From positions 1 through 55,519 of the IMG/VR virus record IMGVR_UViG_3300037320_000070: a DNA stretch of 55,519 nt; one strand, written 5' to 3'. Shown here piece after piece: positions 23,358-32,973 of the stretch. The translations under genes and the position numbers were made by a program. The notes below the pieces were generated by a model. That model searched no databases. It was not told the DNA's origin and saw nothing but the letters and a program-made list of their open reading frames with translations. How positions within the stretch are numbered: position 1 is the first letter of the stretch; the number at the start of each line of letters is the position of its first letter. The stretch comes from a virus.

Positions 23358-23777
23358 ATGAGTAACCATCTTTACGGTATTGTCGCTAAGAAAATAAACG
23401 CATCAATTAGCGGCATTAAAAGCCCCATCAATCTATCAACCTTCGTTGCATCAACTCTATACACTGACGATTTATGCTCTAGTTACGTTTGTGATTATGA
23501 TAATTCCGAGTGTTCGCCATGGCAGTTGGAAGTAAAAAAGACCATTCAATACATCGGTAGACGTAAAGACTACTTTGAATATCTTTATGAAACTCCACAG
23601 TATTTCGTTGAACAGTTGGGTGAAGTAACTTCTGAGTTAGAAGGTCAAACAGTCTATAAAATTCCTACTGACGTTGTTGGTAAGAAATTCAGTGGTGTCT
23701 ATGACGAATATGACGTTGGCAACTTTGTCGCGGTAGGTAAATTAACTAAACAAGGTCGCGGCTGGATTGTCGCGTAA
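23358..23777 (+). CDS. Hypothetical protein
   Basis: 139 residues beneath a strong cassette promoter. Contains several Cys and acidic residues (DDLCSSYVCDYDNSECS) near 40-55. Not recognised. Confidence 0.6.
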   Translation: MSNHLYGIVAKKINASISGIKSPINLSTFVASTLYTDDLCSSYVCDYDNSECSPWQLEVKKTIQYIGRRKDYFEYLYETPQYFVEQLGEVTSELEGQTVYKIPTDVVGKKFSGVYDEYDVGNFVAVGKLTKQGRGWIVA

Positions 23778-23786
23778 GGATTATAT

Positions 23787-24026
23787 ATGTTAGTAGAAAA
23801 AGATAAACGAATTTATATCGACTTAGATTCTGAGGAAGGCAATACATATGTGTTACTTGGTATTGCTAAACAATTTTGCAAGGTACAAGGAATTGATTTT
23901 TCGGAGGTTAATGATAAAATGATATCTAGTAATTATGTCAATTTAGTTAGTGTATTTGAGTCGTATTTTGGGAATTATGTTCAGTTAGCTACCGATAACC
24001 CTCAACTAATTAAGGCATTATCATGA
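23787..24026 (+). CDS. Hypothetical protein
   Basis: 79 residues, AAGGATTATAT upstream. Acidic and helical; VYIDLDSEEGN-type N-terminus. It overlaps the next gene by 4 nt. Confidence 0.55.
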   Translation: MLVEKDKRIYIDLDSEEGNTYVLLGIAKQFCKVQGIDFSEVNDKMISSNYVNLVSVFESYFGNYVQLATDNPQLIKALS

Positions 24027-24208
24027 ATGGTTTACTATTATTGCATATCGGATGCGTTATAATTAATGTTACGGCGGCGGTGAGTAATGTCGTATTTAAT
24101 CAGGTAAGTTACGTTACAGGAATACATATTATTGCAATTGCATTTTCTATCTATTTCTTTATTAGAATTTCGAAAGATAATCAAAAAATTGAGGAAGATA
24201 AATCATGA
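24023..24208 (+). CDS. Small membrane protein
   Basis: 61 residues with two hydrophobic segments (about 2-22 and 30-48) and a charged end. ATGA overlaps link it to both neighbours. Unknown function. Confidence 0.55.
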   Translation: MNGLLLLHIGCVIINVTAAVSNVVFNQVSYVTGIHIIAIAFSIYFFIRISKDNQKIEEDKS

Positions 24209-24708
24209 ATGGAGCCACACCTAAACCAATTGCCGAAAGATTAATTGAACTTGCCGAAATTGATTCTGGTGATTATGTTTTAGAACCTAGTGCGGGTCAA
24301 GGCGCTATCGTTGAATGTATACCAAGAGTATCTACCTTGCAAATAGTTGAAATTATGCCAGAAAATTGCAAGATATTAGTCGATAAAGGGTATAAGGTAT
24401 TTAACAAAGATTTTTTAACCTTAACTAATGATGATTTTGGTGGTACTTTCAATAAGGTCGTTGCTAACCCACCATTCACGAATAACCAAGACATTGACCA
24501 TATTAAGCATATGCAATCGTTAATGGCTGAGAGTGGCATTCTGGTGTCTATATCGTCTAATTCATGGCGTACAGGAACACAAAAGAAGCAAGCGGCATTT
24601 AGAGAGTGGCTAGATACATTTGATTATAACATTTACGAATTACCCTCCGGCACTTTTAAGGAATCAGGAACAATGGTGGCTACGAATATTCTAGTTATCT
24701 ATACATAG
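24205..24708 (+). CDS. SAM-dependent DNA adenine methyltransferase-like protein
   Basis: 167 residues. SAM-binding motif I is LEPSAGQGAI (about residues 31-40) and catalytic motif IV is NPPF (near 91-94), as in N6-adenine methyltransferases. There is no separate target-recognition domain, so the enzyme is short. It could modify phage DNA against host restriction, or methylate RNA. Its start overlaps the membrane-protein gene upstream. Confidence 0.75.
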   Translation: MNGATPKPIAERLIELAEIDSGDYVLEPSAGQGAIVECIPRVSTLQIVEIMPENCKILVDKGYKVFNKDFLTLTNDDFGGTFNKVVANPPFTNNQDIDHIKHMQSLMAESGILVSISSNSWRTGTQKKQAAFREWLDTFDYNIYELPSGTFKESGTMVATNILVIYT

Positions 24709-24801
24709 GCAATCATAATCGGTTGCAATTAGATAAAGCAATCATAATCGGTTGCATTATATGAAATTAAATTAAACATGGGTTGCAATCGCAACCTTTT
24801 T
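24709..24801 (+). repeat. Direct repeats and hairpin before gene 24841
   Basis: The 19-mer GCAATCATAATCGGTTGCA occurs at 24709-24727 and 24738-24756. A third GGTTGCA at 24781 forms the hairpin GGTTGC-AATC-GCAACC followed by TTTTT (24797-24801), which looks like a terminator for the methyltransferase operon. Confidence 0.7.
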
Positions 24802-24811
24802 CATGTATTGT
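24783..24811 (+). promoter_or_regulatory. sigma70-type promoter overlapping a terminator
   Basis: TTGCAA (24783-24788) lies within the hairpin; 17-nt spacer; TATTGT (24806-24811) follows the T tract. It serves gene 24841. Confidence 0.65.
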
Positions 24812-24840
24812 AAATACTAATAAAATATATAGGAGATAAA

Positions 24841-25101
24841 TTGCAAAATCAAAGAATTCACCCAGAGCGTATGCGCCAATTTATAGCCGTTAGATCAATT
24901 ATGTGGAAACATTTAGGTGACTATGTTGAAAATGCGCCAATAGATATTAACAATACTATAACACTAAGCCAGTTAGAGGTTGCCACTAATAGAGCGATAT
25001 CTGAAATAATTAAAGATTATGATTTAATTAGTAACGGTAGCTATGTTACCGGATGCTCATTTAAACACCATAATGGTCAAATTTCGATAGAATTAACCTG
25101 A
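24841..25101 (+). CDS. Hypothetical protein with TTG start
   Basis: 86 residues. TTG at 24841 is preceded by TAGGAGATAAA, a good ribosome site. Two helices and a C-terminal beta part; not recognised. First gene of a five-gene run ending at 26420. Confidence 0.6.
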   Translation: MQNQRIHPERMRQFIAVRSIMWKHLGDYVENAPIDINNTITLSQLEVATNRAISEIIKDYDLISNGSYVTGCSFKHHNGQISIELT

Positions 25102-25110
25102 GTAAATATT

Positions 25111-25587
25111 ATGACATTATATAATGTAAAAATAAAACGAGTAGAACATGCAATTGTTCAATACGCAATTCAGTATAAGTGTACTCAAGAAATATTGGAA
25201 ATAATCTTTAAAAAACATATAAAGGTAAATCCGTATAAGAAGTATTTTCTAAGACCAAATGTACTTGTTAATGTAGATAATTTTTGGGGTATTTATAATC
25301 CACTGGCTACGAATATATTTTCATCCACTGAATCTATATTTGCAAATGAGATTGATATATTCGCGAAGGAATTCCCGATACATTTTAAAATTTTGAAAAA
25401 TGAGCCAAAATTTATGAATACGATGGTATACTCTAAGTCTCAAATAGATATACTTGATCTATGTGATAAGGCAAACGATACTGTTTTGTTATCTAAGCGA
25501 GATATGGAATTTTTAGTTTTTTGGGAATCGTATTGTCAACCTTATACAAAAAGACATTATCACATGCTAAATATTATAGGACTTTAA
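25111..25587 (+). CDS. Hypothetical protein
   Basis: 158 residues, basic N-terminal half, no known motif. Abuts the next gene at its stop codon. Confidence 0.55.
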   Translation: MTLYNVKIKRVEHAIVQYAIQYKCTQEILEIIFKKHIKVNPYKKYFLRPNVLVNVDNFWGIYNPLATNIFSSTESIFANEIDIFAKEFPIHFKILKNEPKFMNTMVYSKSQIDILDLCDKANDTVLLSKRDMEFLVFWESYCQPYTKRHYHMLNIIGL

Positions 25588-25830
25588 ATGACAAGAATGG
25601 AATTATTATTAGATATATCAGCTACCGCATCAATTCTTTATAAATTTGGATTTGATGAATTAGTAGATAACCAGCGCGCATTTGTTAGAGTGTTAAATCA
25701 ACTTGGGTTTAGAACCATATCAGATAAAAAGATTACACTTATGAATTACCGAATGATGATAAAGAGATTAAACAAATATGACAGAAACCGAGTTGTTGAT
25801 GTTTTAGAAATGGATATAGTGCATATATGA
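25588..25830 (+). CDS. Small hypothetical protein
   Basis: 80 residues, all-helical; basic in the middle (RMMIKRLNKYDRNR). Overlaps the next gene by 4 nt. Unknown. Confidence 0.55.
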   Translation: MTRMELLLDISATASILYKFGFDELVDNQRAFVRVLNQLGFRTISDKKITLMNYRMMIKRLNKYDRNRVVDVLEMDIVHI

Positions 25831-26210
25831 AAATTGAACCGAATATGTTAGACAAATTATTAGATGGACACCTGAATTACCTAGTTGCTAAAGGATTAAA
25901 CTATTTTCCTAAGATAAAATACACTGATACTAATATAAGTAATTGTTATGTGGGAACAGAACTTTTCGCTGTAGTGAACAGCACAAATTACGTAACAACA
26001 AATTTAATCCCATATATCGTGATTGACGAAGATATGAAGGTTGATATATCATACACTAAGTATTATGTCATTAGTACCATAACTACGTTGGATAATATAT
26101 CATATATTGGATACGGTGGTTCGATTGCCGATTCAACAGCAAGAGCATTCGTACTAATGAAATTCAACAATCAAGATATAGAAATATTCTATGATGAAGT
26201 ACTACACTAG
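25827..26210 (+). CDS. Hypothetical protein
   Basis: 127 residues, beta-rich with Tyr/Thr/Ile runs. Not recognised. Starts in an ATGA overlap. Confidence 0.55.
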   Translation: MKIEPNMLDKLLDGHLNYLVAKGLNYFPKIKYTDTNISNCYVGTELFAVVNSTNYVTTNLIPYIVIDEDMKVDISYTKYYVISTITTLDNISYIGYGGSIADSTARAFVLMKFNNQDIEIFYDEVLH

Positions 26211-26219
26211 GAGGGTAAT

Positions 26220-26420
26220 ATGCCACAAATTAATGGACAAGATATAGATAAACGATATATGAAAGATGCCATAGTAAGTGAATACTTGGGGCAAATTACA
26301 TATATTGATAAAAGAATTAAAGAGATTGAAATGGAAAAATCCAGAATAAATGTAGCCAGAATAGTCTATGCAAACTCTTTAATTAGGTACGTTAATGATC
26401 ACCCATTGGATGATCAGTAA
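26220..26420 (+). CDS. Small coiled-coil hypothetical protein
   Basis: 66 residues, AGGAGGGTAAT upstream is an excellent ribosome site. The centre (YIDKRIKEIEMEKSRINVAR) is heptad-like. The last 7 nt overlap the convergent minus-strand gene ending at 26414. Confidence 0.6.
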   Translation: MPQINGQDIDKRYMKDAIVSEYLGQITYIDKRIKEIEMEKSRINVARIVYANSLIRYVNDHPLDDQ

Positions 26421-28051
26421 ACGTACCAACCACCTTTTGATTTAATGTAGATAAATTTGTAAGTTTCACCATGAGATAATGTAAACTCTTCGACTCTTAC
26501 AAATTCATCATAATCATAATCTTCAACTAGTTCCCAAGTTTCATCATCATAAGATTTAAATATACCATCGACTTCATGTTTAAACGTTGGGATATTTGCA
26601 TATTCGACATTATTCAATGTCAACCCAGAACCTTTAAGTGTAACAGTTCCTGAATATTCACACAATATAACCGATACGCTAAATTTAAAATTGTCTTTTG
26701 GTTCAGCGGGTAAATGTGCATTAATATCTTTTTCTGGAAAAATAACTTGACTTTCACCATCAGATACCCATACATCGGTCACTGTCAATACTTTTTCAAC
26801 CTCCGGTGCTAATTCGCATGTTTCATCAACAACTACGTAACATGCATAATCCAACGACTTAACAACATGAATAGTGGATTTCGGTTTCATTGTAAATCCA
26901 TTCAATTTGGTATTCACGTTATTCGCATCAAATTTTGAGATCCATACGCTACCAGATCCAACCGCCAGTAATGATTCACCGTCATTTGTTAATGAAAGAT
27001 TTTCTGCTACCATATCAGTTTTATAATCATTCCAAAATCCTAGCTTAGATGATACAGATAAACTACCTCTGGTTAATAATGCAAGCTTTGTTAAATCGTA
27101 ATTTGCGTCAAATGATTGAAAATAGCCAGTGTATTCCTTTACTAAGGACATTCCATTTTGATCTAGTAAATATATAGAACCCTTTGTCTGTTCATCAGAT
27201 ACAAATATAACCCCTCTTGAGGTTGCCACAGGACATTTTACAGTGCCTTTAACGGTTGCTACCTTACCACCGTATTGAATTTGTTTACCAACGTATATAC
27301 AAGGTTCTAGGTGCGTTGCTATGAGTTTGGTTGCTGGTATTAGTTTATTCATCTTTTTAAATGAATCACCGGAATTATTAGAATAGTGAATTTCGCGTTG
27401 ATTATTTAACGTCGCAATTGAATTACCAATGACATCAACTAATGAACATTCATTTAATAGAATATAATCGGGCTGATCGCGTTGTATATCGGTCTTATAT
27501 AATTTATTATTTTGAACATATACTAATATATTACCAGATGAATTAACGGCAAAATCCTGAATATTTTCTGTTAAAACAGGATTTAATGAAGATGCACCCA
27601 GACCATATAATACTTGATCCTGTCTGCTATACAGTAAATGCCCTTGTGCGCTATTAACCGTATAGGCATGATTAGGTATATCTAACTTATCCCAATTTTT
27701 TCCAACTATCTCACTATTATCTAAAAATGGATTGATAATGCCTAATCTGGATGTTAGGCTAACGTCTGATTTTGCGAGTGTATTGGTAATAATAAATTCA
27801 TCACCCTCAACTAAACTATGTGTTACTGATTCAGTATTAGTGCATAATACAATTCCGGCTACCAAAGTTGAATTTGAATTAACCGCCATAGTTTCTTTAC
27901 GTTTATCTACATTTGAAAATATACTATCAACATATTCTTTCATTTGTGAAAGAACAACTGCATCCGAATCTTCTTTTGCGTTTCCTACATTCTGGATTCG
28001 TTCATTATTTGAATCGAATCCCTTTCTACCCTTAAATGGTTTTGTTGTCAT
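26414..28051 (-). CDS. Virion protein with fibre-like N-terminus and propeller-like body
   Basis: 545 residues. The first ~45 (KPFKGRKGFDSNNERIQNVG... DAVVLSQMKEYVDSI) resemble the virion-attachment end of phage tail fibres, which typically read G-D-N-IINV-P-DAV-YVD. Residues ~100-390 contain repeated short beta blades and an Asp-box-like SNNSGDSFKK, suggesting a beta-propeller. The C-terminal ~120 residues form a separate acidic beta module. A minus-strand TATAAATA lies 42 nt upstream (28093-28100). It probably recognises the host surface. Confidence 0.65.
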   Translation of the reverse strand: MTTKPFKGRKGFDSNNERIQNVGNAKEDSDAVVLSQMKEYVDSIFSNVDKRKETMAVNSNSTLVAGIVLCTNTESVTHSLVEGDEFIITNTLAKSDVSLTSRLGIINPFLDNSEIVGKNWDKLDIPNHAYTVNSAQGHLLYSRQDQVLYGLGASSLNPVLTENIQDFAVNSSGNILVYVQNNKLYKTDIQRDQPDYILLNECSLVDVIGNSIATLNNQREIHYSNNSGDSFKKMNKLIPATKLIATHLEPCIYVGKQIQYGGKVATVKGTVKCPVATSRGVIFVSDEQTKGSIYLLDQNGMSLVKEYTGYFQSFDANYDLTKLALLTRGSLSVSSKLGFWNDYKTDMVAENLSLTNDGESLLAVGSGSVWISKFDANNVNTKLNGFTMKPKSTIHVVKSLDYACYVVVDETCELAPEVEKVLTVTDVWVSDGESQVIFPEKDINAHLPAEPKDNFKFSVSVILCEYSGTVTLKGSGLTLNNVEYANIPTFKHEVDGIFKSYDDETWELVEDYDYDEFVRVEEFTLSHGETYKFIYIKSKGGWYVY

Positions 28052-28092
28052 AAGATTACCCTCTTAATTGCGGTGGCTTTTACACCACCATT

Positions 28093-28100
28093 TATTTATA
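28093..28100 (-). promoter_or_regulatory. T4-type late promoter, minus strand
   Basis: TATTTATA on the plus strand (TATAAATA on the minus strand), 42 nt upstream of the gene starting at 28051 and overlapping the end of the 1229-residue gene. Confidence 0.6.
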
Positions 28101-31100
28101 TTTTTGAATCGTTAACTTTTGGTATTATCATCCAACTTGCTGTTATTGCCTTACCTACATCAGCCGAATTAAATGATAGTTCCCCAGTTCCGCGACATAT
28201 GTATACAGTTCCCGCCGTTGGTAAACTTACACCATCGGACGGCAATATATTAGCCTTTACACCATCAAGTAATATTTCACCACTTGCACTAAAATATTCA
28301 TATGATAGCTTTGCGAAGTTGGGATCAAATGCCCCAGTATCCGTACCATCACCAACTTTAACAACGTGTCTAATATCGTCAAATGTTACCGTTGCGTTCC
28401 AAATATTTAAACTGTAATAATCAGTATTAGATTTTATAGTACCCTTCAACACACCAGAAATATTAGTTCCAAATGTATGTATTAATCCACCATTTCTGTT
28501 TAATATTAGCGTATCGCCTACCCTAGAAAATTGATATTCATCGTTGATTGGATCGAAGTCTGTAACGTCAACATCTACTTCCGAACCAATAGTTAATATT
28601 TTTATTCTAGCTCTATCTGGATAATCATTATCATACTGTATTAGCACCCCAAAATCTGCTTCATTAGATTCGGTAGTACTTATCGATGATTTTGTAATAA
28701 GCCCAAAGTAAGTTTTATATATATTTGATAAATTTGTCGGCATATTAAAGGGATAATAACTACAACTCATACCAAAATCAATTACAAAGTCACCATCTAA
28801 ATCAGCACCAATAACCATTCCATCTGAAGGTAATCCTACACTACTTTCATTATTAGTGTCCCCAGAATATGTACCAATATAGTCAATTTCAGCTACAAGT
28901 TTGCAATTCTCACCGTTGTCAATCTGCAAATGACTTTCAAACGCATATGGCATAGTAGTTACACCGATTGGGTTAGGTACGGTTGTTGGAAAAGTTCCAG
29001 TTCCCTTAGCCCCAGCGCCGAACATTACTGTCAATTCAGTAGAAAATTCAGTAGTATCGTCTTTAACAATACCATCATATACATAAGTATCAAATATATC
29101 ATCCGCTACAAATGCTGTAGAACTACCTACACTACCATCCAAATCAAAAAACTGAATAGATAACCCATCTATTGTTTCTTCTTTATCTGAATGTGTAGAC
29201 TTAGTACCCGCATGATCCCGCACCCAAGCTGAACCATTCCATCCATAATATGCCCAAGCATCATCAGCACCAGATATGTAAGCATCATTGTTACCTAATC
29301 CAAGTGGATCACCAACACTGTGATCAAATATATACATTCCACTGACCGTACCATATTCGCCATAAATAAAAGTGTTATCGTCAACTGGTCTATCAGATCT
29401 AATTATAGTTAATCCACCGCCTATTGATATAAAGTTACATGTCGTATATGAGGTTTCATCTTGGGTAAATATCTTAACATTATCTGGCGTTCCTGTTATG
29501 TAACTCTCAATATTATTTAAAGCCCTACCTTTTCTACCATTTTCGGTAAATAAATTTGGTGAACTATATCTAGCAGTTATATAATATAGATATTGTTCCA
29601 GTTCGGCATCGTATGTGAAACATGTTGGGCTACTACTATTCGTTAAAGAACTTCTATTAGTATTAGTGGTAGTTCCCCAAGTAGCCACATCATCTAGTAT
29701 AACCCAGCTATCTGTTCCGAGTATTGCATGAACCGCATTATTTCCATGCAATGGGTATAAAAAAAACCGCGCCCCTGAATTGTCCAATTGACTAGTTGAT
29801 TCATCTGAAGCCGAACTACTTCCACCTACAGACCACCAATGAGCTACAGGATATATTACAGTTGATACAGCCGATGAATACGTTCCATCATCAGTATATA
29901 CTTTGGTACTGGATAAAAAACACATGCGCTCGTCTTCGTGAACACTGTCAACGTGCATTCCAACTAATTTATTATATCCATCTGCATCATCAATACCAGT
30001 TAATACGAATTTTGGTGTAGTTGATGCGTTTAGTACTGTCCAATTCGAACCTTGATCCGTTGAATATGCTAATTCAGTGCTAAATAACGCCCACCATTTA
30101 GTTCCATGTAATCCAGTATGGCTAGGTGAGTTAGCATCGAATGCTTGACATTTCGCATTATCTACTAATCCAGTTGGTTGAATATGGGTAATTGTAGCCG
30201 AACTAGCGGCATCGCCAATATTACGCTCTATTTTCCATAATCCTGTATCACCACAAGCAACAACTATAGTACCATCCAAAAACCCCTCTACACATTTTAT
30301 TTCTGTAACTGGTAGCGATGGGGTTGTGCCAGCACTCCATTCCAAGTAATCATCTTCATCTATCGCATGAATACTTCTAACAAATACCGCATTTCTACCA
30401 GATGGTTTACTATTTACTGATATATATTCTGGAAGTGAATATTGACCTATATACCAACCAATATTAGTGAAATCACTTCTATCTGCTATAAGACCGGTAT
30501 CTTTCGGTTGTGTATTATCATTATTTTTAGTATAATCACTATCACTATCCGTAACAAAGTTCATTCTAGCTGTGGTCCTAGAAATCCATGAATTTTGATC
30601 TCTAAATCCGGTTATAAGCTTTTTTGATATTTTGTATGTACTAGTACCAATAGCCCCAGAGTCTACTATGTGAGTTCTAAATAATTCAGCAAATCCATTT
30701 TTAATTACGTAACTGGTATTACCACTTGATAAATCGTCAGACAATACGGCGCGCCCTAATCCATTCCCAATGAGATCGGTATCTAAGAATGGCGTTGGCA
30801 CTTTGGCAAACTGATCACTACCTAAAGCTTTATGAAACGTGCTATTTATAGTAGTATCCAGAGGTCTTCGAACTTTAGTACTATATAAATTAATCATATT
30901 CCCACGGTAAGTGTTGGTATTGGGCATTGAACCGACCATAGTAAGGTAGGTATTATTGTTATATGGTTGAGCCGTATTAAATAATCTACCAATATGATCG
31001 GAATTTGTGGCTGAAAAAATATGATTCGAATATCCCTCACTATAATTACGCTTATCGCCGTCTGGTAAAGTAACATCACCACTACTAAAATTAACGGCGG

Positions 31101-31785
31101 CATCACTATTGACCGTTATATCAAAACTTGAAAATAATATTGCATTCGGTTCTGAGTACGGATTAGCATAATCACTAGCCATAGCTTGTCTCTTGCTTAT
31201 AAAAGCACTAGCCGTTGGATCAGATATACTAGTGTATAAATCTGAAGAATCGTCATACCAATTATATCTATATTTTATGATTAATAATTCATTAGTTTCT
31301 TGAACACATGGTACATTTAGAGTTACCGAACTTATCGGGTTATTTCTACTGCGTAGGTAGAAGCATCCAATGGTATATATAGTTCTAGCCTGTGAAGTTG
31401 GTGGATTCCATCTTGCTTCAGTGGTTATAGTGTTAGGAGAACCTAATACAAACGTTGGTTCTTCTTTACCAGATGTTTGCCCACCCAAAATAGGCGAGTT
31501 AGTATCTTCACTGCTAGAAGTGTAATCTATTGCATTATTCTTCCATGATTTTGAATATACTTTTATACTACATATAAACAAACGCTGATTATTTGTAAAT
31601 GTCGGATAACCATCATCATTAGTGTTAGTAGCGGCACATACGCCAACAGATCCACCGTTAGCGCCCAACCTAGCGGCAATATTTACATTATTTTTCTCAA
31701 TTCTAGTTTCTATTAATTCTATAGGTATCCATTCACCATCAACTAGTTCTGCTTTGTACTTTTCTATTTCATAATAACCTTGCAT
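28096..31785 (-). CDS. Large virion/adhesin-like protein with Asp-box motif
   Basis: 1229 residues, the largest protein here. Asn, Ser, Thr and Asp-rich throughout. YSTDQGSNWTVL (near the middle) is an Asp-box/BNR motif (SxDxGxxW) typical of sialidase-type propellers. The C-terminal ~350 residues have a concanavalin/LamG-like character (FGLITKSSIS; DDIRHVVKVGDGTD). No cleavage site or chaperone domain was identified. It is most likely a tail fibre or adhesin with carbohydrate-binding modules. Confidence 0.65.
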   Translation of the reverse strand: MQGYYEIEKYKAELVDGEWIPIELIETRIEKNNVNIAARLGANGGSVGVCAATNTNDDGYPTFTNNQRLFICSIKVYSKSWKNNAIDYTSSSEDTNSPILGGQTSGKEEPTFVLGSPNTITTEARWNPPTSQARTIYTIGCFYLRSRNNPISSVTLNVPCVQETNELLIIKYRYNWYDDSSDLYTSISDPTASAFISKRQAMASDYANPYSEPNAILFSSFDITVNSDAAVNFSSGDVTLPDGDKRNYSEGYSNHIFSATNSDHIGRLFNTAQPYNNNTYLTMVGSMPNTNTYRGNMINLYSTKVRRPLDTTINSTFHKALGSDQFAKVPTPFLDTDLIGNGLGRAVLSDDLSSGNTSYVIKNGFAELFRTHIVDSGAIGTSTYKISKKLITGFRDQNSWISRTTARMNFVTDSDSDYTKNNDNTQPKDTGLIADRSDFTNIGWYIGQYSLPEYISVNSKPSGRNAVFVRSIHAIDEDDYLEWSAGTTPSLPVTEIKCVEGFLDGTIVVACGDTGLWKIERNIGDAASSATITHIQPTGLVDNAKCQAFDANSPSHTGLHGTKWWALFSTELAYSTDQGSNWTVLNASTTPKFVLTGIDDADGYNKLVGMHVDSVHEDERMCFLSSTKVYTDDGTYSSAVSTVIYPVAHWWSVGGSSSASDESTSQLDNSGARFFLYPLHGNNAVHAILGTDSWVILDDVATWGTTTNTNRSSLTNSSSPTCFTYDAELEQYLYYITARYSSPNLFTENGRKGRALNNIESYITGTPDNVKIFTQDETSYTTCNFISIGGGLTIIRSDRPVDDNTFIYGEYGTVSGMYIFDHSVGDPLGLGNNDAYISGADDAWAYYGWNGSAWVRDHAGTKSTHSDKEETIDGLSIQFFDLDGSVGSSTAFVADDIFDTYVYDGIVKDDTTEFSTELTVMFGAGAKGTGTFPTTVPNPIGVTTMPYAFESHLQIDNGENCKLVAEIDYIGTYSGDTNNESSVGLPSDGMVIGADLDGDFVIDFGMSCSYYPFNMPTNLSNIYKTYFGLITKSSISTTESNEADFGVLIQYDNDYPDRARIKILTIGSEVDVDVTDFDPINDEYQFSRVGDTLILNRNGGLIHTFGTNISGVLKGTIKSNTDYYSLNIWNATVTFDDIRHVVKVGDGTDTGAFDPNFAKLSYEYFSASGEILLDGVKANILPSDGVSLPTAGTVYICRGTGELSFNSADVGKAITASWMIIPKVNDSKI

Positions 31786-31810
31786 AGATTACCCTCTATT
31801 GTTTACGTTG

Positions 31811-32965
31811 TTAATTTCCAATGGATATACCATTAACTCTTGTTATACTAACTGCGCCGTAATATCTATCAGTTGTCACCCCAGATACTAATGTACTAGA
31901 TGCATTTTGGACTACGACCCCACTTCGATTAATATCTAATTGCGTTACAATCGAACTTGACTGAAATCCAGTTACTACTATATCTTGTGCCAAAATATCA
32001 ACTTTATAATCAGAACCGACCTTATTAAATACATTGGCAACCGCATGTTGGTCTTTGTGTATTGTAAATATTTCACCAGTAATGCTATTTATATATGATA
32101 ATGCAACACTATACACATTGTCACTAACAGGTACAATATAAGACTGAATTTTACTATAGTATGTTTCTACCAAAATTTCATTCTCATAAATCTGTACAGA
32201 ATATAATCTAAAAATATCTTTATATGGTATTATTGACCAGTTTATTTGAGTTAATCCAATATCTTCAATTTTATACGGCGGCAAAGATGCACCTGTTTGG
32301 CTTACCGTACTAGGAATCTGACTAAATTTTCCGATATCAAATGATTCTCTAAGAATTGCAGATGATCTCGTATTACTTAGATATTTTGGATTGGCTGAAA
32401 GTGTATTAATTCCTGATACTAATGTACTAGATGCATTTTGGACTTTGACCCCACTTCGATTAATATTAATACTATCAACCGTTTTTCGCCCCATTGCAAT
32501 AACGCCTGTTATATTAGTTCCTACTGGGGTTCTAATAATAAGTACGTCTGAAAATATTTCCCCATCCGTACCCTTATCAATATATACCCTCATAATAAAG
32601 TCGAATGTTGAGTTAGAACTGTAGGATAATGTCGGATTTTTTAAAGTTGGGTCGTCTATAGTTACGGATGCACCTGTTCGCTGTTCCCAAAAAATATCAA
32701 CATCACCGCTATATGAAATTGGATCAAGAACATAATCAACATTCAATGTAACCCCATCACCACAAAGTGTTACCACATTATCACCCTTAACTGATACAGG
32801 GGCATATTCTGGGGGATATGCGGGACTGGATATTTCGTTTGGTTCAAAATAAACCCAAGGCGCTGACTTTCTACGCGAATAATCACTCAAAGAATATTTT
32901 TTTAATCGTAAAGGACCAGACTCTATTTGAATTATTGAATCATCGAATGTGGTTATAGTGGGCAT
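31811..32965 (-). CDS. Virion protein with duplicated internal motif
   Basis: 384 residues. A module INRSGVxVQNASSTLVSG occurs twice (near residues 170-190 and 345-363), encoded by nearly identical DNA at 32407-32467 and 31880-31940. The intervening part contains beta-rich segments like fibronectin or Ig domains. Likely a structural or adhesin component of the same minus-strand module. Confidence 0.6.
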   Translation of the reverse strand: MPTITTFDDSIIQIESGPLRLKKYSLSDYSRRKSAPWVYFEPNEISSPAYPPEYAPVSVKGDNVVTLCGDGVTLNVDYVLDPISYSGDVDIFWEQRTGASVTIDDPTLKNPTLSYSSNSTFDFIMRVYIDKGTDGEIFSDVLIIRTPVGTNITGVIAMGRKTVDSININRSGVKVQNASSTLVSGINTLSANPKYLSNTRSSAILRESFDIGKFSQIPSTVSQTGASLPPYKIEDIGLTQINWSIIPYKDIFRLYSVQIYENEILVETYYSKIQSYIVPVSDNVYSVALSYINSITGEIFTIHKDQHAVANVFNKVGSDYKVDILAQDIVVTGFQSSSIVTQLDINRSGVVVQNASSTLVSGVTTDRYYGAVSITRVNGISIGN

Positions 32966-32973
32966 TTTATATC

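Noticed and set aside
27732-28417. Plus-strand ORFs opposite the minus-strand virion genes
   Set aside because: Shadows of the coding strand; low-complexity translations and no supporting start signals.
30843-30850. Minus-strand TATTTATA within the 1229-residue gene
   Set aside because: Far from any gene start and inside coding sequence, so not called. A similar copy near 32084 was left out for the same reason.
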